Assembly: GCF_018304945.1 (NCBI RefSeq)
Contig: NZ_JAGQEE010000001.1
Span: 1,054,001 to 1,118,000 of the forward strand
DNA from: Collimonas humicola
GTDB lineage: Bacteria > Pseudomonadota > Gammaproteobacteria > Burkholderiales > Burkholderiaceae_D
Direction: 5' to 3'
DNA length: 64,000 bases
The position numbers were made by a program, and so were the translations under genes. The notes under the pieces are model-generated. The model had not been told where the DNA came from. It saw only the letters and a program-made list of their open reading frames with translations, and ran no database searches. Of the stretch, positions 7,461 to 15,116 are shown in pieces (positions within the stretch are counted from its first letter, which is position 1; every line of letters starts with the position of its first letter).

Positions 7461-7688
7461 ATTTTTTTGAAAATAGAAAAGATGTGATGTGGCCAAATGG
7501 CGCTCTATCGTCCTCCCCTGATACAAAATTACCAGGAGTTCTTTGGACAGCTTTGAGATGACTTACTGCGTCGGTAAAATCTTGAATGCCCCATCCAAAG
7601 ATGCAGGTTACTGTAATGACGAACGACCGGGGCAATATAAAACGAAATCAATGCAATAACATTAAGACAGGCTGAGGCCTATGCCGGG

Positions 7689-8408
7689 TCAAATTTGAGC
7701 CAACACAAATAATGGATAGCTACCATCGTCCGTTGCCGCTTTCACGCAAAATTCGGCAATCATTGATCGACGTTCCACAAACTGCTTTGCCTTACACGCA
7801 GCGTCGCCGGCGGCATCAACAGCGCTCTCCAGGATCGAACCTGCCAGAACATCATTCTGGAATTCCTCGTTCTTGCGGCATACCTTGTCGTACGCTTCCT
7901 GCAGCTGGCTGATTCGCTGAGTTAGGCTCTCCAGGTGCGAACGTAATGGCGCCACCTCCCCAGCATTCTTGAGCAAGACAGTGACCATTGCGGCGACGTT
8001 TTGCTCGACGGCACCCTGTACCGACCGCAACACGGCCACCTGCTCTGCCGTGCGCGGATCCCGCTCCGGCTCATTGGAGAGCCCCAGCAGGTAATCGGCG
8101 CTCACCCCATAGGCGCCCTTCTCATCTGGCGCCTTGATGCCATAGCCCTTGCCGTCCTCCAGCAAATTGGAATGGCAAAGAACCGTCGTATCGGTGTGAT
8201 AGTTACAAACGCCGGGAAAGCGCAATGTGCCTTCCTGGTCGCGCGCGGAGGCGTGTATCTTGGTCAAAGGCTTATGACGGATTTTGATGCGCTTCTTGGG
8301 TTTCTTTGATCGTTGAAAGGATGAGGAGGACAGAACGCCAGTCAGACCATGGGACATTGCCGTTCGACGCATTGGCTTTGCCGAACGCTTCATGGGACTA
8401 CGCCTCAT
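7689..8408 (-). CDS. Chimeric gene: DUF1364 phage nuclease front joined to XRE-regulator tail
   Basis: 239 residues. The front (1-100) has the Lys/Arg-rich start and RFPGVCNYHTDTTVLCH core of YbcO/DUF1364 phage proteins, a zinc-binding HNH-like family. It breaks off before the second CxxCH-type ligand pair. From residue 101 (VSADYLLGLSNEPERD) it reads like the stretch directly following the helix-turn-helix of Cro/CI-like XRE regulators, then a coiled coil (about 125-185) and the tail shared with the fragment at 410-540. The in-frame junction lies near 8100-8110. It looks like a deletion fusion of two prophage genes. Whether it is expressed is unknown; no intact phage genes surround it. Confidence 0.65.
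   Translation of the reverse strand: MRRSPMKRSAKPMRRTAMSHGLTGVLSSSSFQRSKKPKKRIKIRHKPLTKIHASARDQEGTLRFPGVCNYHTDTTVLCHSNLLEDGKGYGIKAPDEKGAYGVSADYLLGLSNEPERDPRTAEQVAVLRSVQGAVEQNVAAMVTVLLKNAGEVAPLRSHLESLTQRISQLQEAYDKVCRKNEEFQNDVLAGSILESAVDAAGDAACKAKQFVERRSMIAEFCVKAATDDGSYPLFVLAQI
7708..7780. repeat. Direct repeat copy B (about 72 bp)
   Basis: Same-orientation counterpart of 417-488, within the 3' end of the chimeric gene 7689-8408. Roughly 80% identical by eye, too diverged for a recent duplication, so the copies are probably paralogous gene tails from two related elements. Confidence 0.7.
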
Positions 8409-8553
8409 GAACGCAACCTACATGTCCGACACAAATTGTCCCCTCGCGCGAACTGCCCGACGCTCTTCCTTTGCGGCATGTACCTGTTCGCATTTCACCG
8501 ATAGATAGACGATCAGAGCGCGCAAAACGCGTGAATCGGACCCAGGACGTCGG

Positions 8554-9555
8554 TCAAGCAGCTGCCGCGGCAGCCGCCCCGTTCCTCGTTGCGCCCAAAG
8601 ACATCAGGCGTTGCGCCATGCAAAAAACGAACAGCAGCACGCCGATCACGATTTTGGTCCACCAGGAGCTGAGTGTGCCGTCGAAGGCGATCAAGGTCTG
8701 GATCAGGCCCAGGATCAGCACGCCGCTCAGGGTGCCGGCGACATAACCGTAACCGCCGGTCAGCAAAGTGCCGCCGATCACCACCGCGGCGATCGCATCC
8801 AGCTCGGTGCCCTGCGCATGCAAACCGTAGCCGGACAGCATATAGAATGAAAACAAGACGCCGGCCAGCGCCGCGCAGAAACCGCTGAAGGCGTAAACCA
8901 GCACCTTGGTGCGCCCTACCGCCAAGCCCATCAGCAGGGCCGATTGCTCATTGCCGCCGATGGCATAGACAGCGCGCCCGAACCGGGTGTAGTGCGCAAG
9001 ATAGATGGCCAGCGCCAGCATCATCATGGCGATCAGCACGCTGGGAGAGACGAAAGCGCCCAACACGCCGATCCTGGCCTGCGACAGCGTCACATACAAG
9101 GGCTGGTCGATGGTGATGGAATTGATGCTGATCAGGTAGCACAGGCCGCGCGCCAGAAACATTCCCGCCAGCGTGACAATGAACGCCTGCAGCTTGAAAA
9201 AATGGATCAGCGCTCCCATGCAGGCGCCGAAGCCGCCGCCGATCAGGAGCACGCAGGCAATCACCAGCAGCGGCGGCCAGTGCCAGTATTGCAGCAGGTA
9301 AGCCGAGATCATGGTGGTCAGCGCCAGCACCGAGCCGACCGAGAGATCGATCCCGCCCGACAAGATCACAAAAGTCATGCCTATCGCGATCACCAGCAGG
9401 AAGGCGTTGTCGATCAGCAGATTAAGCACCACCTGCAAGGAAAAGAAGCCGGTATAAGCGACAGAACCGAGGCCGAATGTCAGCAGCAGCAATGCCACCG
9501 TCACCATGGAAGTGAAATAGGGAGACGCCAGCAGCGAGCGGAATATTTTCATCAT
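8554..9555 (-). CDS. yjfF: Galactofuranose ABC transporter permease, YjfF type
   Basis: 333 residues from the ATG at 9555 (MMKIFRSLLASPYFTS), preceded by GGGGACAA. A frame open as far as 10698 is only a shadow over the neighbouring gene. Eight to ten hydrophobic segments, with the RbsC/YjfF permease hallmarks LSGGIDLSVGSVLAL and AIAAVVIGGTLLTGGYGYVAG. It overlaps the end of ytfT (ATGATGA), a sign of translational coupling, and is last of four genes. It forms a heteromeric inner-membrane channel with YtfT. The tail ends in an alanine run. Confidence 0.9.
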   Translation of the reverse strand: MMKIFRSLLASPYFTSMVTVALLLLTFGLGSVAYTGFFSLQVVLNLLIDNAFLLVIAIGMTFVILSGGIDLSVGSVLALTTMISAYLLQYWHWPPLLVIACVLLIGGGFGACMGALIHFFKLQAFIVTLAGMFLARGLCYLISINSITIDQPLYVTLSQARIGVLGAFVSPSVLIAMMMLALAIYLAHYTRFGRAVYAIGGNEQSALLMGLAVGRTKVLVYAFSGFCAALAGVLFSFYMLSGYGLHAQGTELDAIAAVVIGGTLLTGGYGYVAGTLSGVLILGLIQTLIAFDGTLSSWWTKIVIGVLLFVFCMAQRLMSLGATRNGAAAAAAA

Positions 9556-10682
9556 TTGTCCCCGGCCGAGCTGCGCATCCGGGAAGCGCCGCCAGACAAG
9601 CGCGGCATCAGATGGCGGAACTCCTTCGATTGCGACAGGCATACCGCGAACACCACGACTGCCTTCACCACCATATTGACTTCGGGCGGTACGCCCATCG
9701 AATAGATCGTATAGGTCAGCGCCTGGATGATCAACGCGCCGACCACGCTGCCGGCCAGGCTGAACTTGCCGCCGCCTAAAGAAGTGCCGCCGAGGGTCAC
9801 CGCCAGGATGGCGTCCAGTTCCATCAGCAGGCCGGCGTTGTTGGCGTCCGCGCTCTTGATGTTGGAACTGATCATCAGCCCGGCGGCGCCGGCGCAGGCG
9901 CTGCAAAACATATAGACGAAAAAGATCAGCGCCGCGGTGCGGATGCCGGCCAGCCGTGACGCCACCGGATTGATGCCGACCGCCTGGATGAACAAGCCCA
10001 GCGCCGTTTTGCGCATGAGAACAGCCACCGCTAGAAAAACGCCAAGGGCGATGAACAAGGAAAACGGCAAGCCGAGCAGATAGCCGCTGCCGATATAGAA
10101 AAACGGTTTGTAGTAGACCGTGATGATCTGGCCGTCGGTCAGCAGCTGCGCCAGGCCGCGCCCGCCGACCATCAGTATCAAGGTGGCGATGATCGGCTGC
10201 AGGCCCAGGGAGGAAACCAGGAAACCGTTCCAGACGCCGCACAGGAGCGCTGCCCCCAAGGCCGCCGCGATTGCCCATGCCATCGGGATGCGGCTGGCGT
10301 ACTCCGGCACGCCGCCATGCATCTGCAGCGTGCCGCCGATCAGCAAGGCGGCGACGGTGCCAGAGATCGCCACTACCGCACCGACCGAGATATCGATGCC
10401 GCGCGTCGCAATCACCAGGGTCATGCCGAGCGCGGTAAGTATCAAGGGCGCGGCGCGGTTGACGATATCGATCAGGCTGCCGTAGAGATGGCCGTCTTTC
10501 CACTCCAGCCGGAAAAAGCCCGGGATCATGAAAAAGTCCACGGCCAGCAGCAGCGCCAGGGCCGCCACAGGCCGGAACAGAGGATGCTGCACAAAACCCG
10601 ATAACTGTTCCATGGGAGTGTAAGGTGGGGACGCCGCCTGCCCGGCTTGCTTGCCGGCATCCGGGTTCAATGGAATGTTCAT
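9552..10682 (-). CDS. ytfT: Galactofuranose ABC transporter permease, YtfT type
   Basis: 376 residues from the ATG at 10682, which overlaps the ytfR stop as ATGA and has GGGGAG upstream; a GTG at 10688 is the alternative. Multi-spanning membrane protein with the family motif ATRGIDISVGAVVAISGTVA and a later [20 protein letters not shown] loop that contacts the ATPase. Longer than YjfF by an N-terminal cytosolic extension of about 35 residues. Works with YjfF, the ATPase YtfR and the binding protein YtfQ. Confidence 0.9.
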   Translation of the reverse strand: MNIPLNPDAGKQAGQAASPPYTPMEQLSGFVQHPLFRPVAALALLLAVDFFMIPGFFRLEWKDGHLYGSLIDIVNRAAPLILTALGMTLVIATRGIDISVGAVVAISGTVAALLIGGTLQMHGGVPEYASRIPMAWAIAAALGAALLCGVWNGFLVSSLGLQPIIATLILMVGGRGLAQLLTDGQIITVYYKPFFYIGSGYLLGLPFSLFIALGVFLAVAVLMRKTALGLFIQAVGINPVASRLAGIRTAALIFFVYMFCSACAGAAGLMISSNIKSADANNAGLLMELDAILAVTLGGTSLGGGKFSLAGSVVGALIIQALTYTIYSMGVPPEVNMVVKAVVVFAVCLSQSKEFRHLMPRLSGGASRMRSSAGDK

Positions 10683-12238
10683 CCGCACTCCCCTGCAATC
10701 ACCTGCAGCACCGAATCGTCATCCAGCTCGCCGCGCCGGTACTCGCCGCAAGCCTTGCGATCGCGCAGCACCAGCATGCGGTCGCTGACCCGCAGCACTT
10801 CGGAAATTTCAGATGAGATGAACAGAATCGCCATGCCCTTGCGGCACAGGGCGATCACGTGGTCCATGATTTCCTGCTTGGCGCGCACATCGATGCCGCG
10901 CGTCGGTTCGTCGAGAATCAGCATGGCGGGATCGGTGGCCAGCCAGCGCGCCAGCAAGGCTTTCTGCTGGTTGCCGCCGGACAGTGCACCGATCGGGGTT
11001 TCCATATCCGGGGTTTTGATGCCCAGCCATTTGATGTAGTCGCTGGCCAGCGACTGCTGCCGCTTGTACGGAATCACGCGCAGCAAGCCGGCCCTTGCCT
11101 GCAAGGCCAGGATGATGTTTTCCCGGACCGACAATTCCAGTATCGCGCCTTCCTTTTTCCGGTCTTCCGAGCAGAAGCCGACGCCGGCAGCGATCGCATC
11201 GCGCGGCGAATGGAATTTTTCGGCTTTCCCTCGTACCTGTATGGTCCCGCTGTCGGGCTTGTCGGCGCCGAACAGCAGGCGCGCCGTTTCGGTCCTGCCG
11301 GAACCGAGCAAGCCGCACAGGCCGAGCACCTCGCCGCCACGCAAATCGAGATCGAGAGGCGCCAGTATGCCGTTCCGTCCCACTCCCCGGGCCTGCAGCA
11401 CGGCGTGCCGGCCATCGCCAGCCAATGCTTCAGTGCGCTCGCTGCCGGCATCCGCATCGGACGGCGATGAGGCTTGCATGCCGACCATCTTGTTCACCAG
11501 ATCCAGCCGGCTGAGCTGGCTGGCCAGGTATTCGCCCTCGCGCACGCCGTTGCGCAGCACTGTGATGCGGTCGGAGATTTCGTAGGTCTGTTCCAGGAAA
11601 TGGGTGACGAACAGGATTGCCATGCCCCGTCCGCGCAGCTTGCGCAAGACCTCGAACAGCAGCTTGACCTCGGCGTCGTCAAGGCTGGAGGTCGGCTCAT
11701 CCAGGATCAGCACTTTGGCGGAGATGCTCAAGGCGCGGGAAATCGCCACCATTTGCTGGATCGCCAGGGGAAACCTGGAAAGCGGCGTCGCCACATCGAT
11801 CCTGACATGGAGCTCGCTCAGCAGGCGCTGCGCTTGCAGCTGCATGGTTTTCCAGTCGATCGCACCGTATTTTTTCGGGTAACGGCCGATGAAGATGTTT
11901 TCAGCCACCGACAGGTTCGGGCAGAGATTGACCTCCTGGTACACGGTGCTGATGCCCAGGCCCTGCGCCTCCAGCGTCGAGCGCGGCTGCACCGGCTGGC
12001 CATGCAAGAGCATGCGGCCGCTGTCAGGCGCATAGACGCCGGTCAATACCTTGATGAGCGTCGATTTGCCTGCGCCGTTCTGGCCCATCAACGTGTGGAC
12101 CTCACCCGGGTACAGCCGCAAGGCCACATCGCTGAGCGCCGTCACGCCGCCAAATGTCTTGCATATGCCGCTCAGGGCAAGGGTTGGAGCGCCGCTGTCC
12201 TGCGCCTCGCCGGTAGTGCCTGTTACCGTTTTAGTCAT
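10679..12238 (-). CDS. ytfR: Galactofuranose ABC transporter ATPase (two nucleotide-binding domains)
   Basis: 519 residues, the double-length ATPase typical of sugar importers of the RbsA/MglA/YtfR type. First domain: Walker A GQNGAGKSTLIK (about 54-65), Walker B LILDEPTSSLDD. Second domain: GLLGSGRTETARLLFG (degenerate P-loop, as usual in this class), signature LSGGNQQKALLARWL, Walker B LILDEPTRGID. Energises the YtfT/YjfF channel at the cytoplasmic face. Transcribed after ytfQ with a 100-bp gap containing a hairpin. Confidence 0.92.
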   Translation of the reverse strand: MTKTVTGTTGEAQDSGAPTLALSGICKTFGGVTALSDVALRLYPGEVHTLMGQNGAGKSTLIKVLTGVYAPDSGRMLLHGQPVQPRSTLEAQGLGISTVYQEVNLCPNLSVAENIFIGRYPKKYGAIDWKTMQLQAQRLLSELHVRIDVATPLSRFPLAIQQMVAISRALSISAKVLILDEPTSSLDDAEVKLLFEVLRKLRGRGMAILFVTHFLEQTYEISDRITVLRNGVREGEYLASQLSRLDLVNKMVGMQASSPSDADAGSERTEALAGDGRHAVLQARGVGRNGILAPLDLDLRGGEVLGLCGLLGSGRTETARLLFGADKPDSGTIQVRGKAEKFHSPRDAIAAGVGFCSEDRKKEGAILELSVRENIILALQARAGLLRVIPYKRQQSLASDYIKWLGIKTPDMETPIGALSGGNQQKALLARWLATDPAMLILDEPTRGIDVRAKQEIMDHVIALCRKGMAILFISSEISEVLRVSDRMLVLRDRKACGEYRRGELDDDSVLQVIAGECG

Positions 12239-12300
12239 CCGCCTGCGATCCCGAGGTTTTCATGCAAGATGGTACGTCCGGCGCACCATCACGATAAACG

Positions 12301-12325
12301 TGGCGATGCGGAAATCGCATCGCCA
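12301..12325 (-). promoter_or_regulatory. Strong intergenic hairpin between ytfQ and ytfR
   Basis: Perfect 10-bp stem TGGCGATGCG / CGCATCGCCA with a 5-nt loop. There is no T-tract, so it is more likely an mRNA-stabilising or partial-termination element that raises binding-protein expression over the downstream transporter genes, a common arrangement in ABC importer operons. Confidence 0.6.
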
Positions 12326-12338
12326 TCCGGATCGGTCT

Positions 12339-13307
12339 TCAATATTTGCGGTTCGGGAATTCCTTGGCGGCGACTTCCGCCGGGAATACGCTCTCCTCGG
12401 TCGTGATGCGCTTGGGCACGGTCTCGCCGGCGACCACCTGCTTCGCCACTTTCATCAGCTGCGGCCCGAGCAAGGGACTGCACTCTACCGTGACGTTGAG
12501 CTTGCCGGCCATCATCGCTTCAAATGCGCCTTTGACGCCATCCACCGAGATCACCAGGATATCCTTGCCGGGCTTCAGGCCGGCTTCTTCAATGGCCTGG
12601 ATCGCGCCTATCGCCATGTCGTCGTTGTGGGCGTACAGCACATTGATTTTCTTGCCGTCGGTCTTGAGGAAGGCTTCCATCACTTCCTTGCCCTTGGCGC
12701 GGGTGAAGTCGCCGGATTGCGAGCGGATGACCTTCAGATGCGGATTGGCGGCGATAGTCTCGGCGAAGCCGGTCTTGCGGTCGATCGCCGGCGCCGAACC
12801 GACCGTGCCTTGCAGTTCGACGATATTGATATCGCCGGCAGGCATGCTCTTGGCGCGCTCCAGCAGCCAACGGCCGGCGCGACGGCCTTCTTCAACGAAA
12901 TCGGAACCGATGAACGTCACGTACAGCGACTTGTCCTTGGCGTCGACCGCGCGGTCGGTCAGGATCACCGGGATCTTGGCGGCTTTCGCTTCGCCCAGCA
13001 CAGTATCCCAGCCGGACTCGACCACCGGCGAAAAGGCGATCACGTCGACTTTTTGCGCGATGAAGGAACGGATCGCCTTCACCTGGTTTTCCTGCTTTTG
13101 CTGGGCGTCGGCGAATTTCAGTGTGACACCGGCCTGTTTCGCCGCATCCTTGATCGATACGGTATTCGCGGTACGCCACTCGCTCTCCGCGCCGACCTGC
13201 GAAAATCCCAGGACCAAGGCCTTCTCGGCGCTGGCGCCGGAAGCGATTCCGAATCCCAATCCCAGGCAAAGAGCTGCGTTCAGTACCGTTCTGCGTGTCA
13301 TTTTCAT
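12339..13307 (-). CDS. ytfQ: Galactofuranose-binding periplasmic protein
   Basis: 322 residues with a signal peptide (LNAALCLGLGFGIASGASA). Strong likeness to E. coli YtfQ over long runs: LGFSQVGAESEW, DAQQKQENQVKAIRSFIAQ, NIVELQGTVGSAPAIDRK, IRSQSGDFTRAKGKEVMEAF, YAHNDDMAIGAIQAIEEAGL. These include the residues lining the sugar pocket in the periplasmic-binding-protein family. The match is closer than to ribose or galactose binding proteins, so D-galactofuranose is the likely ligand. First gene of the four-gene operon. Galf occurs in fungal walls and bacterial glycans. Confidence 0.9.
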   Translation of the reverse strand: MKMTRRTVLNAALCLGLGFGIASGASAEKALVLGFSQVGAESEWRTANTVSIKDAAKQAGVTLKFADAQQKQENQVKAIRSFIAQKVDVIAFSPVVESGWDTVLGEAKAAKIPVILTDRAVDAKDKSLYVTFIGSDFVEEGRRAGRWLLERAKSMPAGDINIVELQGTVGSAPAIDRKTGFAETIAANPHLKVIRSQSGDFTRAKGKEVMEAFLKTDGKKINVLYAHNDDMAIGAIQAIEEAGLKPGKDILVISVDGVKGAFEAMMAGKLNVTVECSPLLGPQLMKVAKQVVAGETVPKRITTEESVFPAEVAAKEFPNRKY

Positions 13308-13393
13308 TGCTTGTCTCCGTTAATTTATCGGCATTTTTCGCAACGCAGATCGCTGGCCTGACCGGCGCGACAAAGCCATCCCTCCGGTATTAT

Positions 13394-13410
13394 TTTTTTA
13401 CTGTAAAAAA
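13394..13410. promoter_or_regulatory. Palindrome upstream of ytfQ, operator candidate
   Basis: TTTTTTAC-T-GTAAAAAA is a perfect odd-centred inverted repeat about 87 bp upstream of the ytfQ start. It also resembles an A/T-rich UP-element, so a role as operator is only inferred. No regulator gene is adjacent to the operon. Confidence 0.4.
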
Positions 13411-13554
13411 GATTTTTGGGGGATGTGCGCGCACCATACTAGGAGGGAAGCAGGAGACTATCCAATGAAATTTTTCGCCCTTCAGATACGCATTTCGGTA
13501 TCTGTTCCGTGGCATGCGCTGAGGGCCGCCGGCAGTTCGGCGCCCTGGTTCGGA

Positions 13555-13587
13555 CAAAAAAAAGCCCGCTAACTTTCGTTGCGGGCT
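13555..13587 (-). terminator. Intrinsic terminator of the mprF-acvB operon
   Basis: Minus-strand stem AGCCCGC / GCGGGCT followed by at least eight T residues (the A-run at 13555-13562). It lies about 120 bp downstream of the acvB stop and separates it from the ytf operon promoter. An open frame at 13439-13645 runs through it and is not credible. Confidence 0.8.
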
Positions 13588-13703
13588 GAATCCAAACCTT
13601 ATGAGGTGTTGGAGGAGACAGGTGCACTATATCGCAGCGCAGCATATCCGTCTGCTTGATTGTTGTGATACCTGATATTCACCAGGAAAATACTAGCATG
13701 CGG

Positions 13704-15116
13704 TTATTTGCGCGCCGCATCAAGAATCAAGCCGGCCAGGCCTTCGTAGTTGCCGTCGAAATGATGACCGCCAGTGAGCTTCAACAGCTTGACACGGCTG
13801 GCATCGAGGCTGGGACAGGAAGTGTCCGTCTCTTCGCTGCCGTAGATGCACATTCCCAAACCTGCCGGCAACCTGGCGACTTCCGGCGCTATCGGCAAGC
13901 CATCGTTGCTGGAACTGACCCAGTTGGTCATATGAAACTGGAAGTCTGCTTTTTTACCCAGGCCCATCATGGCGACCAGCGGAACCGATGAGAGCATTGC
14001 CGGCGACAGCCGGTTGACCACAAAAGGCAAGACGTCGGCTCCTTGCGAATAGCCGATCAGCAGCACCTTGTTTTTCTTCCAGCGCGCCATATAGAACTGC
14101 GCCAGGCGCTCGACATCCCTGGCGGTCGAGACCGGCGTGCGGGCGCTCCAGAAATAGCGCAGAGAATCGACGCCGACTACCGGCACGCCGCGCTTGGCAA
14201 GCGCAGCCGCGACATCGCGATCGATGCCGGCCCAGCCGCCGTCGCCGCTGATCAGGAGCGCCATGGTGTCGGCATCGCGCGGCGGCTGTGATTGCGCGAT
14301 GGCGGCGACCTCGACCACCGGCAGGTCCGATACCGCTGCCGGCGGCGCCGGCAGCGCCAGCGGCTGCCTGGCCGCGAAGCTGGCGTAGGCCGCAGCCAGC
14401 GCAGCCGCCTGGTTTTGTCCGGCGCCGTCCACATTGATCAGCGCGGCGCCGGCAACGCCGGCGACAAACGCCTGGGTAACGCCGGCGCTGCACAGTCCGT
14501 CATTCGGGGCCTGCGTATTTTGCAGGACATGCCATGCAGCAGGTAATTTAGAGACAGGCAGCAGCTCGACACCTTCGCCTTTGGCGCGCGCCTTGAAATG
14601 CACGCCCTCGCCTTTGCATAGCGGCTTGCGCAAGGCCAGGGCCGGACAGAATCCCAGCGTCAGGGCGCCGCTGAAAGTGTTCGCGGGCGCTTGCGCCAGC
14701 ATGGCGTACGACAAAGTGGCGCCGGCGCCCTGGCCCACCAGCAGCGGCGGAAAATATCCCGGCACCTTTTCGTAGGCTTGCACGAAGCGGCTCAGGTTCT
14801 CCAGATCGCCGTCGGGAAAGGCGCAGTCGCCGCCGTCGGCGTTGAGGCTGGCGAACAGCTGCGGCGTGCCGATCCCCGCCACCAAAGCGCCTTGCGCCGC
14901 CAGTGCCTTCGCTTTTTCAGCCGCGCTCTTGTCCCAGCCGGCATCACCGGACAGCAACAGGACGACACCGTTCATGGCGCCGCTCGGCTTATAGATTTCG
15001 ATACTCTTGAAACGGCCATGGCTCAGGCGCTGATGCGATTCCTCGGCCGCGACGGTGCCGCCGGCCAACACAGCGCCCGCCAGGCAGGCCGCCCACACCG
15101 CTGATACTTTTTTCAT
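13704..15116 (-). CDS. acvB: AcvB/VirJ-family periplasmic lysyl-phosphatidylglycerol hydrolase
   Basis: 470 residues starting at ATG 15116, overlapping the mprF stop (ATGA). N-terminal signal peptide (AVWAACLAGAVLAGGTVAA). Two alpha/beta-hydrolase-like halves: the front has GVVLLLSGDAGWDKSAAEKA, the back half repeats it (MALLISGDGGWAGIDRD) and carries the serine elbow LLIGYSQGADVLPF with a C-terminal His in KLTGGHHFDGNYEGL. In Agrobacterium and Rhizobium, AcvB with this architecture is encoded with LpiA/MprF and cleaves lysyl-PG back to PG, tuning membrane charge. The neighbour here supports the same job. VirJ is the shorter homologue. Confidence 0.88.
   Translation of the reverse strand: MKKVSAVWAACLAGAVLAGGTVAAEESHQRLSHGRFKSIEIYKPSGAMNGVVLLLSGDAGWDKSAAEKAKALAAQGALVAGIGTPQLFASLNADGGDCAFPDGDLENLSRFVQAYEKVPGYFPPLLVGQGAGATLSYAMLAQAPANTFSGALTLGFCPALALRKPLCKGEGVHFKARAKGEGVELLPVSKLPAAWHVLQNTQAPNDGLCSAGVTQAFVAGVAGAALINVDGAGQNQAAALAAAYASFAARQPLALPAPPAAVSDLPVVEVAAIAQSQPPRDADTMALLISGDGGWAGIDRDVAAALAKRGVPVVGVDSLRYFWSARTPVSTARDVERLAQFYMARWKKNKVLLIGYSQGADVLPFVVNRLSPAMLSSVPLVAMMGLGKKADFQFHMTNWVSSSNDGLPIAPEVARLPAGLGMCIYGSEETDTSCPSLDASRVKLLKLTGGHHFDGNYEGLAGLILDAARK

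Noticed and set aside
2487-8408. Chromosomal integron cassette array
   Set aside because: Same-strand small genes suggested cassettes, but the gaps lack the paired GTTRRRY/RYYYAAC ends of attC sites, vary in length and structure, and no integrase is visible.
280-8408. Intact prophage
   Set aside because: Only a fusion gene, a gene tail and a tRNA end suggest phage; no terminase, portal, capsid, tail, lysis or integrase gene is present.
8554-10698. 714-codon open frame on the minus strand
   Set aside because: Only its C-terminal 333 codons (from 9555) are YjfF. The rest is the out-of-frame shadow of ytfT, shown by Arg/Gly-rich nonsense and by the normal ATGATGA junction.
12051-13361. 436-codon plus-strand frame opposite ytfQ/ytfR
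   Set aside because: Antisense shadow of high-GC coding sequence; both ytf genes are strongly recognised on the other strand.
13439-13645. Small minus-strand gene
   Set aside because: It runs through the intrinsic terminator at 13555-13587 and has no start signal or likeness to known proteins.
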